Assembly: GCF_007971025.1 (NCBI RefSeq)
Contig: NZ_CP042436.1
Coordinates: 3,038,001-3,102,000, forward strand
From: Mucilaginibacter ginsenosidivorans
Lineage (GTDB): Bacteria > Bacteroidota > Bacteroidia > Sphingobacteriales > Sphingobacteriaceae
Length of the DNA stretch: 64,000 nt
Reading direction: 5' to 3'
Shown here: piece by piece, positions 25,824 to 34,180 of the stretch
How the letters are laid out: every line of letters starts with the position of its first letter
How positions within the stretch are numbered: the stretch's first letter is position 1
Position numbers and translations under genes: made by a program
The notes under the pieces: generated by a model
The model's database searches: none
What the model was told of the DNA's origin: nothing
What the model saw: only the letters and a program-made list of their open reading frames with translations

Positions 25824-26507
25824 CTAAAGGTATCCTTCCTTTTTCAGGTAGTCGGTCCATATTACATAAGCCTCGGGTTTCAGATGCAAACCCTCGTATG
25901 TGTATTTGGCAATAAGCCGCTGGTTCTCATCAACAAACAGGTGAAAAATATCTACATAAGTATAACCGCCCAAAACAGCGTTCGCTTTTAATAATTTATT
26001 CAAAGCCAATACATGTTCCTCTTTATCATAATGTTGCGGAAAGCGCGGCAGGGTAGGGTTTACCGGCAACACGCTTTGCACATAAATTTTTGTCTGCGGG
26101 CATTTTGCGTGTATCTCACGTACTATTTTCAGGTAATTATAAGCAATAACCACATCGGGTATATCCCTGCCGATGTCGTTTATGCCCAGTAAAATAAATA
26201 TCTTCGAAGGCTGCCGGTCGGTAATATCCTTCATGCGTTTCAATACCCCATAGGTAATATCGCCCCCGATGCCCCGGTTAATTACCGTGGTGTCATTTAA
26301 TACTTTTTTCCAGTTGCCCATCTCGGTAATGCTGTTACCCAGGAACATGATCTTGCCGGTTACAATGGGCTCCTTTGCAAATTGCGCGATGCGTTGCGGG
26401 GTATGCTCGGGTATGAACGGTATGGTATCGAACAGATTTTGGTTGGTTACGCTTTGCGCCTGTACCGCAAAAGGGAAAAGCAGGAATAAAAACAAGCACT
26501 TCTTCAT
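25824..26507 (-). CDS. Secreted SGNH/GDSL hydrolase
   Basis: 227 residues with a signal peptide (MKKCLFLFLLFPFAVQAQ). Block I GNSIT carries S59, block II is RGIGGD, block III GINDIG carries N110, and the C-terminal motif is EGLHL, so the usual Asp of the DxxH pair is Glu here (E205-x-x-H208). These enzymes act as sialate- or carbohydrate O-acetylesterases on glycans, which fits the susD gene with which it converges directly (no base between the stops). Confidence 0.9.
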   Translation of the reverse strand: MKKCLFLFLLFPFAVQAQSVTNQNLFDTIPFIPEHTPQRIAQFAKEPIVTGKIMFLGNSITEMGNWKKVLNDTTVINRGIGGDITYGVLKRMKDITDRQPSKIFILLGINDIGRDIPDVVIAYNYLKIVREIHAKCPQTKIYVQSVLPVNPTLPRFPQHYDKEEHVLALNKLLKANAVLGGYTYVDIFHLFVDENQRLIAKYTYEGLHLKPEAYVIWTDYLKKEGYL

Positions 26508-26591
26508 TTTTTAAAAGTAGCAAGTACTTGGCTTAAAATCAATATGCCTGTTGCGTTGTAACAGGATTATTGCGGGGGGCGGTTAGCTTGT

Positions 26592-27002
26592 TTAATCGGC
26601 TTTGTGGATCTCAATGATGCGGTAAAGCGTACTGTCGCCAAGGGTGAGGGTGCCGTGTATATTTTTACCGTCGAGTTTAAAACGCCACGAGCCTTTAGCA
26701 CCGCGGCCCACATTGGTGGCGGTAAGCGTTTTTGAAGCGTCATCGTAGACAAAATCGAGCACACCCATTTCCTCCTCTTTGCCATTGACGACTTTATTCA
26801 TCTGGAAACGGTAAGCTTTGCCCCCCGGCAGCTTTGTAGCATGATAGGCCGCGATCTCATCGTGACAGGGCGATCCTTTTACCTGGCACAGCGATGTGCC
26901 TGTCCACGTGCCCGAAACCGGGTCGGTCTGCAGGGGAGGGAAGGGCGCTTCTGAAAGAAGCCCGGCCAATGCAGACGACAAAATGACAGCATAAGTTTTC
27001 AT
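26592..27002 (-). CDS. Small secreted protein of unknown function (DUF2147-like pattern)
   Basis: 136 residues starting with a secretory signal (MKTYAVILSSALAGLLSEA). The mature part reads as an antiparallel beta barrel: SGTWTGTSLCQVKGSPCHDE, VLDFVYDDASKTLTATN, WRFKLDGKNIHGTLTLGD. Two cysteines (LCQVKGSPC) could form a disulfide. The start overlaps the upstream membrane-protein gene by 4 bp. Not assigned to a family with confidence. Confidence 0.72.
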   Translation of the reverse strand: MKTYAVILSSALAGLLSEAPFPPLQTDPVSGTWTGTSLCQVKGSPCHDEIAAYHATKLPGGKAYRFQMNKVVNGKEEEMGVLDFVYDDASKTLTATNVGRGAKGSWRFKLDGKNIHGTLTLGDSTLYRIIEIHKAD

Positions 27003-27814
27003 GTTAACACTTCTTTATTTTGTTTTTTTTCTCTCGCTATCAAAAACGCAATGCCGCTAAAAGCCAGCGCCTCGAAAACGCTTGTCCACTCGTTGCCATT
27101 TCCGGTGTGCGGGTCGGCTATGGCACGAGGGACATGCAACATAATAAACCACAAAAATATCATGATACCAACCAGCCTTGCAGCCAGTTTGGATAGATGT
27201 TTAAAGAGCAATAATGATGTGCCAAATATCCCGAGGATAATACCAATTCCACCGGAAATAAGCGCCACCCCGGCAAAATCCGACCAGAAATAGTGGAACG
27301 GTATCCAGTTGGGTACCAGCGAGGCGCAAAAATCGCGGTAAATAAAATGTGTCGATCCGAAAGTAACCAGCGTTATCGCCAGCATGTATTTTCCTGCAGG
27401 GATCAGTTTTTCGACAAATTTTAAAAAAACAGGCATGTTATTGTCCGGCGGGAGCGAACCGGCTACAACTAATGCACCGCCGGCAAGCGTAAATTCCTTA
27501 AAGGCATTTATCCACGATCCTATATGACCGGGGTATTGCGTGCCCGGTACCTGAAAGATCAACACAAATAAAAACAACACAAATGCGAGAAGGAGCGACG
27601 CCGTCCGCCCTTTAAATTCGAACAGGATACAAATGGAAGCAGCGATAAGGCCGATACTGCTAACTGATGTCCACAGGAGCCGGGGAGCGAGCCATGCGGG
27701 GTAGTGAGGCGGCATAATAACGGCCATCATATCAGCAAAAATGAATTGCTGAACAGCTATCCCCATAACAGATAGCGCGAAGAACGCCCGCCATATTTTG
27801 CTAAAATCTTCCAT
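26999..27814 (-). CDS. Integral membrane protein with about eight helices (DoxX-like)
   Basis: 271 residues, mostly hydrophobic, with around eight membrane spans (for example SVSSIGLIAASICILF, LLLAFVLFLFVLIFQV, MLAITLVTFGSTHFIY, IMIFLWFIMLHVPRA). The general pattern resembles DoxX-type and related Bacteroidota membrane proteins, but no diagnostic motif is certain. Its stop overlaps the start of the small secreted-protein gene by 4 bp, so the two form an operon. Function unknown. Confidence 0.72.
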   Translation of the reverse strand: MEDFSKIWRAFFALSVMGIAVQQFIFADMMAVIMPPHYPAWLAPRLLWTSVSSIGLIAASICILFEFKGRTASLLLAFVLFLFVLIFQVPGTQYPGHIGSWINAFKEFTLAGGALVVAGSLPPDNNMPVFLKFVEKLIPAGKYMLAITLVTFGSTHFIYRDFCASLVPNWIPFHYFWSDFAGVALISGGIGIILGIFGTSLLLFKHLSKLAARLVGIMIFLWFIMLHVPRAIADPHTGNGNEWTSVFEALAFSGIAFLIAREKKQNKEVLT

Positions 27815-27902
27815 AAAAGGTTATTTACCAGATTGTAAGAACCAAATTATACAAAATTTCTTTTAAAACTAAAAGAATAGGTGATTGGGTGAGAACGGCA
27901 TA

Positions 27903-27934
27903 TTTGTAAAACATATACCTATTATGTATAATTG
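27903..27934 (+). promoter_or_regulatory. Bacteroidota-type promoter for the fluoride riboswitch-crcB unit
   Basis: TTTG at 27903-27906 and TATAATTG at 27927-27934 (seven of eight matches to TAnnTTTG) are 20 bp apart. The expected start, near 27941, falls exactly where the riboswitch aptamer begins, which supports both calls. Confidence 0.55.
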
Positions 27935-27941
27935 CACTATC

Positions 27942-28006
27942 AAGGTGATGGTGTTCCACCTATTTGAACCGTTCGGCCCGTAAAGGCAGTTCTGATGACG
28001 CCTGCG
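27942..28006 (+). promoter_or_regulatory. Fluoride riboswitch (crcB RNA motif)
   Basis: The conserved 5' part GGTGATGGTGTTCCACC and the 3' part CTGATGACGCCTGCG, with GAACCG between them, match the crcB-motif aptamer that binds fluoride. It ends 43 nt before the crcB start codon. The remaining leader has no GC-rich terminator, so control is probably at translation initiation. Identification is by motif; ligand binding is known for the class. Confidence 0.88.
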
Positions 28007-28049
28007 AAATAAAGAGTTTTGTGTTTTATTTTACAGCGTTTTATCATTC

Positions 28050-28424
28050 ATGAAAAATATACTCCTGATTTTCATTGGCGGCGGCGCAGGCAGCCTGATG
28101 CGTTATTTTTTGAGCCGTTTTATCAATAGCCTGTCAACTTCCCACTTCCCTTTTGGCACGTTCGTGGTTAACGTAGCTGGCTGCTTTCTTATAGGATTTA
28201 TTATATTTTATACCGAACGGTATGGTGAGCGGGCCGATACATGGCGACTTTTGCTGGCAACCGGGCTTTGCGGAGGATTTACAACCTTTTCGACCTTTTC
28301 ACTTGAAAGCAGTGAATTGATCAGTGAGCAGCATATCCTGGTGTTCCTCCTTTATACGGCCGGAAGCATATTGCTCGGACTATTGGCTACCTATTTAGGA
28401 TTACTTGCCGGAAGGGCGGCTTGA
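28050..28424 (+). CDS. crcB: Fluoride ion channel/exporter CrcB (Fluc)
   Basis: 124 residues with four membrane helices, the normal Fluc size. The GGGAGSLMRYFLSRF start, the FPFGTFVVNVAGCF segment with the conserved asparagine, and GLCGGFTTFSTFSLE with the phenylalanine/serine track lining the fluoride path are all present. It works as a dual-topology dimer in the inner membrane and lowers cytosolic fluoride. The riboswitch directly upstream fits this function. It converges on the HAD gene without a gap. Confidence 0.95.
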   Translation: MKNILLIFIGGGAGSLMRYFLSRFINSLSTSHFPFGTFVVNVAGCFLIGFIIFYTERYGERADTWRLLLATGLCGGFTTFSTFSLESSELISEQHILVFLLYTAGSILLGLLATYLGLLAGRAA

Positions 28425-29066
28425 TCAAACTACCAGGCTTTCCAGCTCAGAGAAATTATTAATAACGTAAGCCGGGCTATCGGCTTTGCCAAAACCATAT
28501 TCGGCCCAAATAAAGGGTACACCTGCACCTGCCGCCGCCTGCTGGTCCCAAAGGGTATCGCCCACATATACAGGCATTTTCAGGCTGTTCCGTTCAACTA
28601 TCATTTGAATGTTATCGCTTTTTGGTTTTCCCGTATTGCCCGACGACTCAAAATCGGTAAAAAGCCCATCCAACTGGCAGAATTCGATAAAATCTTCGAT
28701 ATAACCTGCCATACAATTGCTGACGATGAACAGTGGGTAAGACTTTTGTAATTCAACCAGTGTTTCCCTTACGCCCGGGTACAATATGCCTCCCCGGGAG
28801 CGCATCATGGCTGGTTCATGGTATTTGAAGGCTGTAAATACATCGGTGTGTTTTTCCTTCGGGATGAAGGTCAGATGTTCTTCAAAAAGTTTATCAATCT
28901 TAATACCGGCATAGGAGCGAATATTATCCTGCGTTAAAACCCGTTCGGTCACACCTGCTTCGGCTAAAGCCAGGTTCCAGGCCACGGTGCAGGCTTCTGA
29001 AGCATCCCATAAAGTGCCGTCAAGATCGAAGATAAGGCCGTCTGTTTGTATTGGTGCCAGAGTCAT
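28425..29066 (-). CDS. HAD-family phosphatase, phosphoglycolate phosphatase-like
   Basis: 213 residues. HAD motif I is FDLDGTLWD (nucleophile D14, acid D16), motif II is the serine in LFIVSNC, motif III a lysine in GKPKSDN, motif IV YVGDTLWDQQAA. A helical cap of the subclass I type lies between residues 22 and 90. It dephosphorylates a small cytosolic metabolite; the substrate is not readable. It is 13 bp downstream of the NYN-domain gene on the same strand. Confidence 0.9.
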   Translation of the reverse strand: MTLAPIQTDGLIFDLDGTLWDASEACTVAWNLALAEAGVTERVLTQDNIRSYAGIKIDKLFEEHLTFIPKEKHTDVFTAFKYHEPAMMRSRGGILYPGVRETLVELQKSYPLFIVSNCMAGYIEDFIEFCQLDGLFTDFESSGNTGKPKSDNIQMIVERNSLKMPVYVGDTLWDQQAAAGAGVPFIWAEYGFGKADSPAYVINNFSELESLVV

Positions 29067-29079
29067 TAAAGTAATAGTG

Positions 29080-29841
29080 TTATTTCTTCCTGATGTAAAT
29101 GTGTTTTACGTTCTTTTTGCCGGTATCCCGTTCGTCTATCTCGAACAGGTTGATGCTCCTGATCATGGGCGACATTTTAGCGAAGCCATAATTACGCGGG
29201 TCAAAATCAGGTTTCTTTTTGATGATCAAACTTCCCAGGTCGCCTAAATAGGTCCAGCCGTTTTCGTCGGCAAGGTCGGTGATGCTGTCGGATATCAGTT
29301 TGATGATCGCGGGATCAATTTTATTTAACGGACCTGCTGCAGGTTCGGGTGCAGTTTTTGAAGGCTCGCGGTTATCCGGTTCGGGCTGGCTTTCCCGCTC
29401 TTTTTTAAGAATTTCAATATAAATGAACTTGTCGCAGGCGGTGATAAACGGAGCCAATGTTTTCTTCTCGCCAATGCCGATCACTTTCATCCCTGCTTCT
29501 CTCAGGCGGGTAGCCAGCCTTGTAAAATCGCTGTCACTGGATACGATGCAGAAGCCATCCACCTTGCCAGTGTAAAGGATGTCCATCGCATCGATGATCA
29601 AAGCGCTGTCAGATGAGTTTTTGCCTTTGGAGTAGCTGTATTGCTGAATGGGTGTGATGGCATTCTCCAGGAGTACCTTCTTCCAGCCCGAAACTGTTGG
29701 CTTTGTCCAGTCGGCATATATCCTTTTAAAAGTAGGGGTGCCGTATTTGGCAATCTCCTCAAACATCTCTTTCACATAAACGTAAGGCACATTGTCGGCA
29801 TCTATCAGCACCGCCAGTTTCAGATCATTATAGGATTCCAT
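29080..29841 (-). CDS. NYN/PIN-like ribonuclease domain with OST-HTH/LOTUS domain
   Basis: 253 residues. The N-terminal NYN domain (LabA/DUF88 type) shows the acidic metal site D14-x-D16 (LIDADN), the KGKNSSDSALIIDAMD segment and SSDSDFTRLATRLREAG. After a Pro/Glu-rich linker (~155-180) comes an OST-HTH/LOTUS domain (IDPAIIKLISDSITDLADENGW ... LGSLIIKKKPDFDPRNYG). LOTUS domains bind RNA, including G-quadruplex RNA, so an RNA-processing role is likely. The target is unknown. Forms a two-gene unit with the HAD phosphatase. Confidence 0.92.
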   Translation of the reverse strand: MESYNDLKLAVLIDADNVPYVYVKEMFEEIAKYGTPTFKRIYADWTKPTVSGWKKVLLENAITPIQQYSYSKGKNSSDSALIIDAMDILYTGKVDGFCIVSSDSDFTRLATRLREAGMKVIGIGEKKTLAPFITACDKFIYIEILKKERESQPEPDNREPSKTAPEPAAGPLNKIDPAIIKLISDSITDLADENGWTYLGDLGSLIIKKKPDFDPRNYGFAKMSPMIRSINLFEIDERDTGKKNVKHIYIRKK

Positions 29842-30013
29842 AGGTCGAGTTTATCTGAAGCGAAGGTAGGATTAAATTTTGGTGATGAATAGGTGGCAAT
29901 ATTTGACTCACCTTTGGTTTAAAGGATGTCCAATTACTTAGATATTGCTATTATTAAAATTGGGGGTTTCTAAGGGGGGTGTTAGCAAACCAGAGTTATT
30001 GTGGAAAGTTATT

Positions 30014-30083
30014 ATAAAAGGCAGGGTGAACTTTTCGACTCACTAGCTAAGCGCTTATCGGGGTAATAGTCCCTGCCTTTTAT
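30014..30083 (+). ncRNA. Structured left-end RNA of the IS110 element, candidate bridge RNA segment
   Basis: ATAAAAGGCAGGG (30014-30026) and CCCTGCCTTTTAT (30071-30083) form a perfect 13-bp stem around 44 nt that includes TCACTAGCTAAGCG. IS110-group elements encode a bridge RNA in the non-coding left end, which guides the recombinase to donor and target sites. The position fits; the loop assignments to target and donor are not resolved here, and the transcript may extend beyond these limits. Confidence 0.5.
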
Positions 30084-30174
30084 GATTGCCTAAGGCCCAA
30101 CTAGAATACTTTCTTTGCGACAACAAAGGTGATTGGCAAAAGGCAATTTATTAACGTATTTAAAGGATAAACGT

Positions 30175-31167
30175 ATGAAAAGCTGGAATGTTATTTTAGG
30201 TGTTGACGTGTCTAAGTTAACGCTCGACATCTGTTGTGCAGAACGGAACCTGCACATCAAGATTGATAATTGCTCCAAAGGGTTCACCATACTTAAAAAA
30301 TGGTGCAGGACCAATGAGATAGACCTGAACCAAACGCTAATGGTGATGGAATATACCGGTGGTTACGAATACCGTTTCATGCAGTTCTGCGAGTCGTTAT
30401 CTATTTCTTATAGCCGGATACCTGGTTTGGAGATCAAACAATCAATGGGTATGACCAGGGGTAAAAGCGACCAGGCTGATGCCTTCCGTATCGGGCAATA
30501 TGGCGAAGAAAAAAGTAAACGTCTGAAGCCTTCAAAACCACTGGATAACAATATATTAAAACTGAAGCAGTTGCTATCATTCCGTAAAAGACTGGTTCGT
30601 GAAAAGGCGGGGTTGGAAAGCACGGTTAAAGAAAGAGGGCATATGTATTCCATGAAGAAAGCAGATACAGTTACTCATATTGCTCAGTCCAAAATAAAAG
30701 CGGATAAAAAATACATAATCGAGGTAGAACAGGAGATCATGAAAGTAATCAAAGGCGACGAATCGATGTTATTAACCTACCGGATCATAACCAGTATTAA
30801 AGGCATAGGGCCGGTCAATGCATGGATGACCATAGCCTACACCGAGAACTTTACCAGCTTTACAGATGCGCGGAAATACGCAGTATATGTGGGAGTGATT
30901 CCGTTTGAGCACACTTCAGGCACGAGTATCAAAGGACGAAAGCAGGTAAGTCATCTGGCCCACAAAGGGTTAAAAAATGAGTTAAACCAGGCAGCCAAAA
31001 CAGCAATAGCTCACGATCCGGAACTCAAGGCTTATGCAGAAAGAAAGCTTGAAAATAAATGTTACCCATTAGTATTAAACAACGTTAAATTCAAGCTGAT
31101 CCTTAGAATGTTTTCATTAGTGAAAAGAGGTGAATTGTATGCGCAAAACTATAAGAGAGCAGCATAA
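30175..31167 (+). CDS. IS110-family transposase/recombinase
   Basis: 330 residues from the ATG at 30175, which follows AAAGGA at a good distance; the longer frame to 30133 adds residues with no family match. The N-terminal RuvC-like DEDD domain has D11 (ILGVDVSK), E59 (VMEYTGGYEY), D99 and D102 (KSDQADAFR). A coiled-coil section follows (~125-200). The C-terminal Tnp_20 domain has IKGIGPVNAWM and the HTSGTS motif (~246-251) that carries the catalytic serine. No frameshift is visible, so the enzyme may be active. Confidence 0.93.
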   Translation: MKSWNVILGVDVSKLTLDICCAERNLHIKIDNCSKGFTILKKWCRTNEIDLNQTLMVMEYTGGYEYRFMQFCESLSISYSRIPGLEIKQSMGMTRGKSDQADAFRIGQYGEEKSKRLKPSKPLDNNILKLKQLLSFRKRLVREKAGLESTVKERGHMYSMKKADTVTHIAQSKIKADKKYIIEVEQEIMKVIKGDESMLLTYRIITSIKGIGPVNAWMTIAYTENFTSFTDARKYAVYVGVIPFEHTSGTSIKGRKQVSHLAHKGLKNELNQAAKTAIAHDPELKAYAERKLENKCYPLVLNNVKFKLILRMFSLVKRGELYAQNYKRAA

Positions 31168-31212
31168 AAAGAACTTTTTTCTGATAAATTTGCATATATG
31201 GTAAACCTAGAA

Positions 31213-31270
31213 TACCCCGACATCGTTTCACTCGTCGACCCTCTTTACCGCGGGCGGTAAAGAGGGTTAG
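31213..31270. repeat. REP-like palindrome beside the IS110 element
   Basis: Two 14-bp arms, ACCCTCTTTACCGC and GCGGTAAAGAGGGT (31238-31251, 31254-31267), are perfect inverses with a 2-bp centre. The left flank ACCCCGACATCGTTTCACTCG aligns with the flank of the repeat at 11536-11606 (ACCCCGGCATTGCTTAGCTCG on its minus strand). It may also terminate the downstream gene. Confidence 0.7.
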
Positions 31271-31279
31271 ATCATATTT

Positions 31280-32803
31280 TTACAATTTCACTTCGCCCCA
31301 GCCTTTGCGGTATTCGCGGCGAATGAACTGGTTTGCAGGTTCGTAATTGGTCACTTTCATATTGGCGCCATCCCATTGCAGGGCCTTGTAACGGCCATTA
31401 AACTGGTAACGCTCCTGTTCGCCGTAAACGGGGTCCTTATACTTTATCTTTTCCTGTATATCGAAGGTGCGCAGCAACAGGTTGCCCATCAGCACAGTTT
31501 CGGTCAATGGCCCGGCGTAGCCAACAAACGGCGAATCGACCTCCATTTTTCCATAACCGGCAATAGCCGCATCCACCCATTGCCACCAGTGACCGTCCAT
31601 ATCGCCTTCAACACGCGGGTATTTTTTTGGTACGTTCACATCCTTGTTCAGCGAAAGTGGTAATAACCGTGGGTGGCTGCCACCCCAGCCGCAAGACGCT
31701 TTCCCTTTGGTGCCGACGAACAGCGTACAGCCCTCAAAATCATTTTCGCTTGGAATATCGCCTAAAGCTTCATTCTGGTTGACATCAGGATCAAGTTCCT
31801 CCAGGCGTTCAGGCGTAATGCCGCCGTCCATCCAGTAAAGGTCAAGATCGTTGCCATTCTTTAGTTTGAACTTGAACTTGATCGAACTCGAAACCGGTCC
31901 GCTTTCGGGATAAATGCCTTCCTTAAAAATACCCTGGTAAACCGTGCTGGCACTGCCCGAAACTTCGGTAGGATAGCCTAATTCGAGCAGTTTGAACGGC
32001 GGCCCCATAATGTGGCAGCCCATATCGCCTAACGCCCCTGTACCAAATTGCCACCAGCCGCGCCAGTTAAAAGGCACCAGGTTATCAATATAGTTGGTTT
32101 GCTGCGCAGTGCCCAGCCACAGGTCCCAGTTTAGTTCTTTGGGGATAGCCGGACCAGTTTTCGGCCACGAAATGCCTTGCGGCCATACGGGGCGGTCGGT
32201 CCAGCAGTATACTTTTTTGATGTCGCCTATCAGCCCGGCCTCAAACCATTCGCGCAGGGTACGCATGCCGTCGCATGATGCGCCCTGGTCGCCCATTTGA
32301 GTTACCACCTTGTATTTTTCTGATGCCTGGGTTAATACACGGGCCTCATAAATATCGTGCGTAAGCGGTTTTTGCAGGTAAAGGTGTTTCTTCAGCTGCA
32401 TAGCGCTAAGGCCCACTATGGCGTGATTATGATCAGGAATAGCTACCGTAACGGCATCAAAGTTCTTGTGTTCCTTCTCAAACATTTCGCGCCAATCGTG
32501 GTAAAATTTTGCTTTTGGAAACTCCTTGATGCGTGGCGCGGCGCCGCGGTCGTCCACATCGCACAGGAAAGCAATTTCAGCGTTCTTTTTGGGCGCGGTG
32601 GCATAGTGGTGAATATCATTTTCAGCCTCGCCACTACAACCTACTGCGGCAATATATAACTTATCGCTTGGCGGCACATAACCTTTGCCACCCAAAACAT
32701 AACGCGGAACGATATAGAACCCTGCGGTTGCCACAGCGGCTTTTTTAATAAACTCGCCGCGGGATATTCCTTTTTTATTTTCAGTTTGATCTTCCATGGC
32801 CAT
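31280..32803 (-). CDS. Gfo/Idh/MocA-family oxidoreductase, Tat-type leader
   Basis: 507 residues. The N-terminus ISRGEFIKKAAVATAGFYIVP is a Tat-like leader with one arginine. A Rossmann domain follows (LYIAAVGCSGEAEND, FLCDVDD), then the sugar-binding region with EKPL-like QKPLTHDIYEA and a GDMGCH motif. Secreted members of this family interconvert sugars and 3-keto sugars with a bound NAD. The gene is 2 bp after the DUF1080 hydrolase gene on the same strand, so the two probably act in one pathway on a glycoside or disaccharide. Confidence 0.92.
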   Translation of the reverse strand: MAMEDQTENKKGISRGEFIKKAAVATAGFYIVPRYVLGGKGYVPPSDKLYIAAVGCSGEAENDIHHYATAPKKNAEIAFLCDVDDRGAAPRIKEFPKAKFYHDWREMFEKEHKNFDAVTVAIPDHNHAIVGLSAMQLKKHLYLQKPLTHDIYEARVLTQASEKYKVVTQMGDQGASCDGMRTLREWFEAGLIGDIKKVYCWTDRPVWPQGISWPKTGPAIPKELNWDLWLGTAQQTNYIDNLVPFNWRGWWQFGTGALGDMGCHIMGPPFKLLELGYPTEVSGSASTVYQGIFKEGIYPESGPVSSSIKFKFKLKNGNDLDLYWMDGGITPERLEELDPDVNQNEALGDIPSENDFEGCTLFVGTKGKASCGWGGSHPRLLPLSLNKDVNVPKKYPRVEGDMDGHWWQWVDAAIAGYGKMEVDSPFVGYAGPLTETVLMGNLLLRTFDIQEKIKYKDPVYGEQERYQFNGRYKALQWDGANMKVTNYEPANQFIRREYRKGWGEVKL

Positions 32804-32805
32804 CC

Positions 32806-33510
32806 TTATTTTTTTGCAAGCGGTTTAACAGCTACTTCTTTAAAGAACACGACGTCATCATCACCATGATTTTGCAAACCGATATAACCGGCTAAAGGGC
32901 GCGGGCCGTGATAAGGCTCAAAATCGAATTTACGCTCGGGTACAGGTTGTCCTTCGGTGTAATCGGTAACTTTTTTGCCGTTTACAGTAACAATGGTTCT
33001 CAGCCCGTCAAGTGTAATTTCCATCACGTTCCATTCCGGACCCGGTTTGCCGGGTTTTGCAAGTGGTGTTGTAAGCGAATACAGCGTTCCGGTAATGTGG
33101 TGATCGTCCTCGTTTGATGTTTCGGGATGGTTATCTATCTGTACCTCGTAGCCGTAATATACCGGCATCCAGGGTTCGCGGGGTTCGATAGGTATGCGGA
33201 TAAATACGCCCGAGTTACTGTTGGATTTCTGCATCCGGTAAACGATGCGGATCTTACAGTTGCTGAATTTCTCTTTCGTCCAGTAAAGCAGGCCCATGCC
33301 ACCATGACTACCCGTTACGCCGTCTTTAACATACCTGCTGCCGGGACCGACCATCTTCCAGCCGTTAAGGTCCTTTCCGTCAAAAAGCTGGCGCCAGCCT
33401 TTCTCGTCAAGTTTTGGTGGTTTGGGGATGGAATCCTGTGCCTGTGCATAAAAAGCCAGGCAAATGAAAGTAATAAGGCAGGAGAGTTTAAGAAGACTGT
33501 TTTTTTTCAT
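32806..33510 (-). CDS. DUF1080 (3-keto-glycoside hydrolase family) secreted protein
   Basis: From the ATG at 33510 the protein has 234 residues with a clear signal peptide (MKKNSLLKLSCLITFICLAF); the longer frame to 33684 is intergenic-like. The core shows the DUF1080 jelly-roll markers GWRQLFDGKDLNGWKMVGPG, LLYWTKEKFSNCKIRIVYR, NSGVFIRIP, WNVMEITLDG and the terminal GYIGLQNHGDDDVVFF. DUF1080 proteins cleave 3-keto-glucosides, and the neighbouring Gfo/Idh/MocA oxidoreductase would make the 3-keto form. Two-gene operon with a 2-bp gap. Confidence 0.92.
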   Translation of the reverse strand: MKKNSLLKLSCLITFICLAFYAQAQDSIPKPPKLDEKGWRQLFDGKDLNGWKMVGPGSRYVKDGVTGSHGGMGLLYWTKEKFSNCKIRIVYRMQKSNSNSGVFIRIPIEPREPWMPVYYGYEVQIDNHPETSNEDDHHITGTLYSLTTPLAKPGKPGPEWNVMEITLDGLRTIVTVNGKKVTDYTEGQPVPERKFDFEPYHGPRPLAGYIGLQNHGDDDVVFFKEVAVKPLAKK

Positions 33511-33760
33511 GATGAATTTAAATATGATGCTTGTGTGTGGGGGCACAAAGCAATTGCGGTTAATAATTGTGAAACCAAGGTAGGGATAATTTAAAAAAGG
33601 AGGGACGGCTAATTGTAAATATTTTGAGGCGGTACCGGCCCTTACTGGCGACTTCAATAAGCAGCAAGTATTTATGGTTAACACATCTTTTTAGCAATAT
33701 ATTTAAGTATTTGATAGTCAGATACTTAACGGTAAAACAAATTAAATTGTGTTAACCATG

Positions 33761-34108
33761 TTAACCCTCATTCCTCAAGAAATCGCCGTCGATGATCAGC
33801 AATTTAACACCGTTCTTAGAAACGGAACGGTGCGAGCTCAAATTATCCGATACGATATACGTCATACCAGCCGTTAACGAAAAGGTTTCGCCGGTTTGCA
33901 GTTCGCTCTCGAAATCGCCATCAAGGCAATGTACAATATGCCCCTTTTGGCACCAATGATCGGCCAGGTAGCCGGCTGAGTATTCCACTATGCGGACGCG
34001 CAGGCCGGGGTATTGCAGCGTTTGCCAAAATGAGGTGCCTGTTTCGCCTGTATGCTCGGTTTTCGGGATGGCGCTCCAGTCGACGGTTTGGAAAGGAATA
34101 TTGCTCAT
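33761..34108 (-). CDS. DHCW-motif cupin-fold protein
   Basis: 115 residues of small cupin type. The tell-tale region is VEYSAGYLADHWCQKGHIVHCLDG, followed by the second cupin half (FSLTAGMTYIVSD ... SHRSVS). Histidine and cysteine at the DHWC site could bind a metal. The family has no firmly known role. A 250-bp AT-rich gap with no other clear feature lies on its downstream side, and a terminator-bearing repeat lies upstream. Confidence 0.85.
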   Translation of the reverse strand: MSNIPFQTVDWSAIPKTEHTGETGTSFWQTLQYPGLRVRIVEYSAGYLADHWCQKGHIVHCLDGDFESELQTGETFSLTAGMTYIVSDNLSSHRSVSKNGVKLLIIDGDFLRNEG

Positions 34109-34180
34109 GAGATCGGTATTTGAGCGAAAGATAAGGCTTCACCCTGGAAAGTCGCAACAGTGGTATTCCCGCGTGTGGAT

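Larger units (their letters stand above)
29930..31212 (+). mobile_element. IS110-family insertion sequence (approximate ends)
   Basis: One DEDD transposase gene with ~240 bp of non-coding, structured DNA on its left and ~45 bp on its right, the shape of IS110-group elements. They lack terminal inverted repeats, so the ends are estimates: the right end is placed where similarity to the REP-like repeat of 11536-11606 begins (ACCCCGACAT near 31213). The left end is uncertain by tens of bases. The copy appears intact. Confidence 0.7.
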
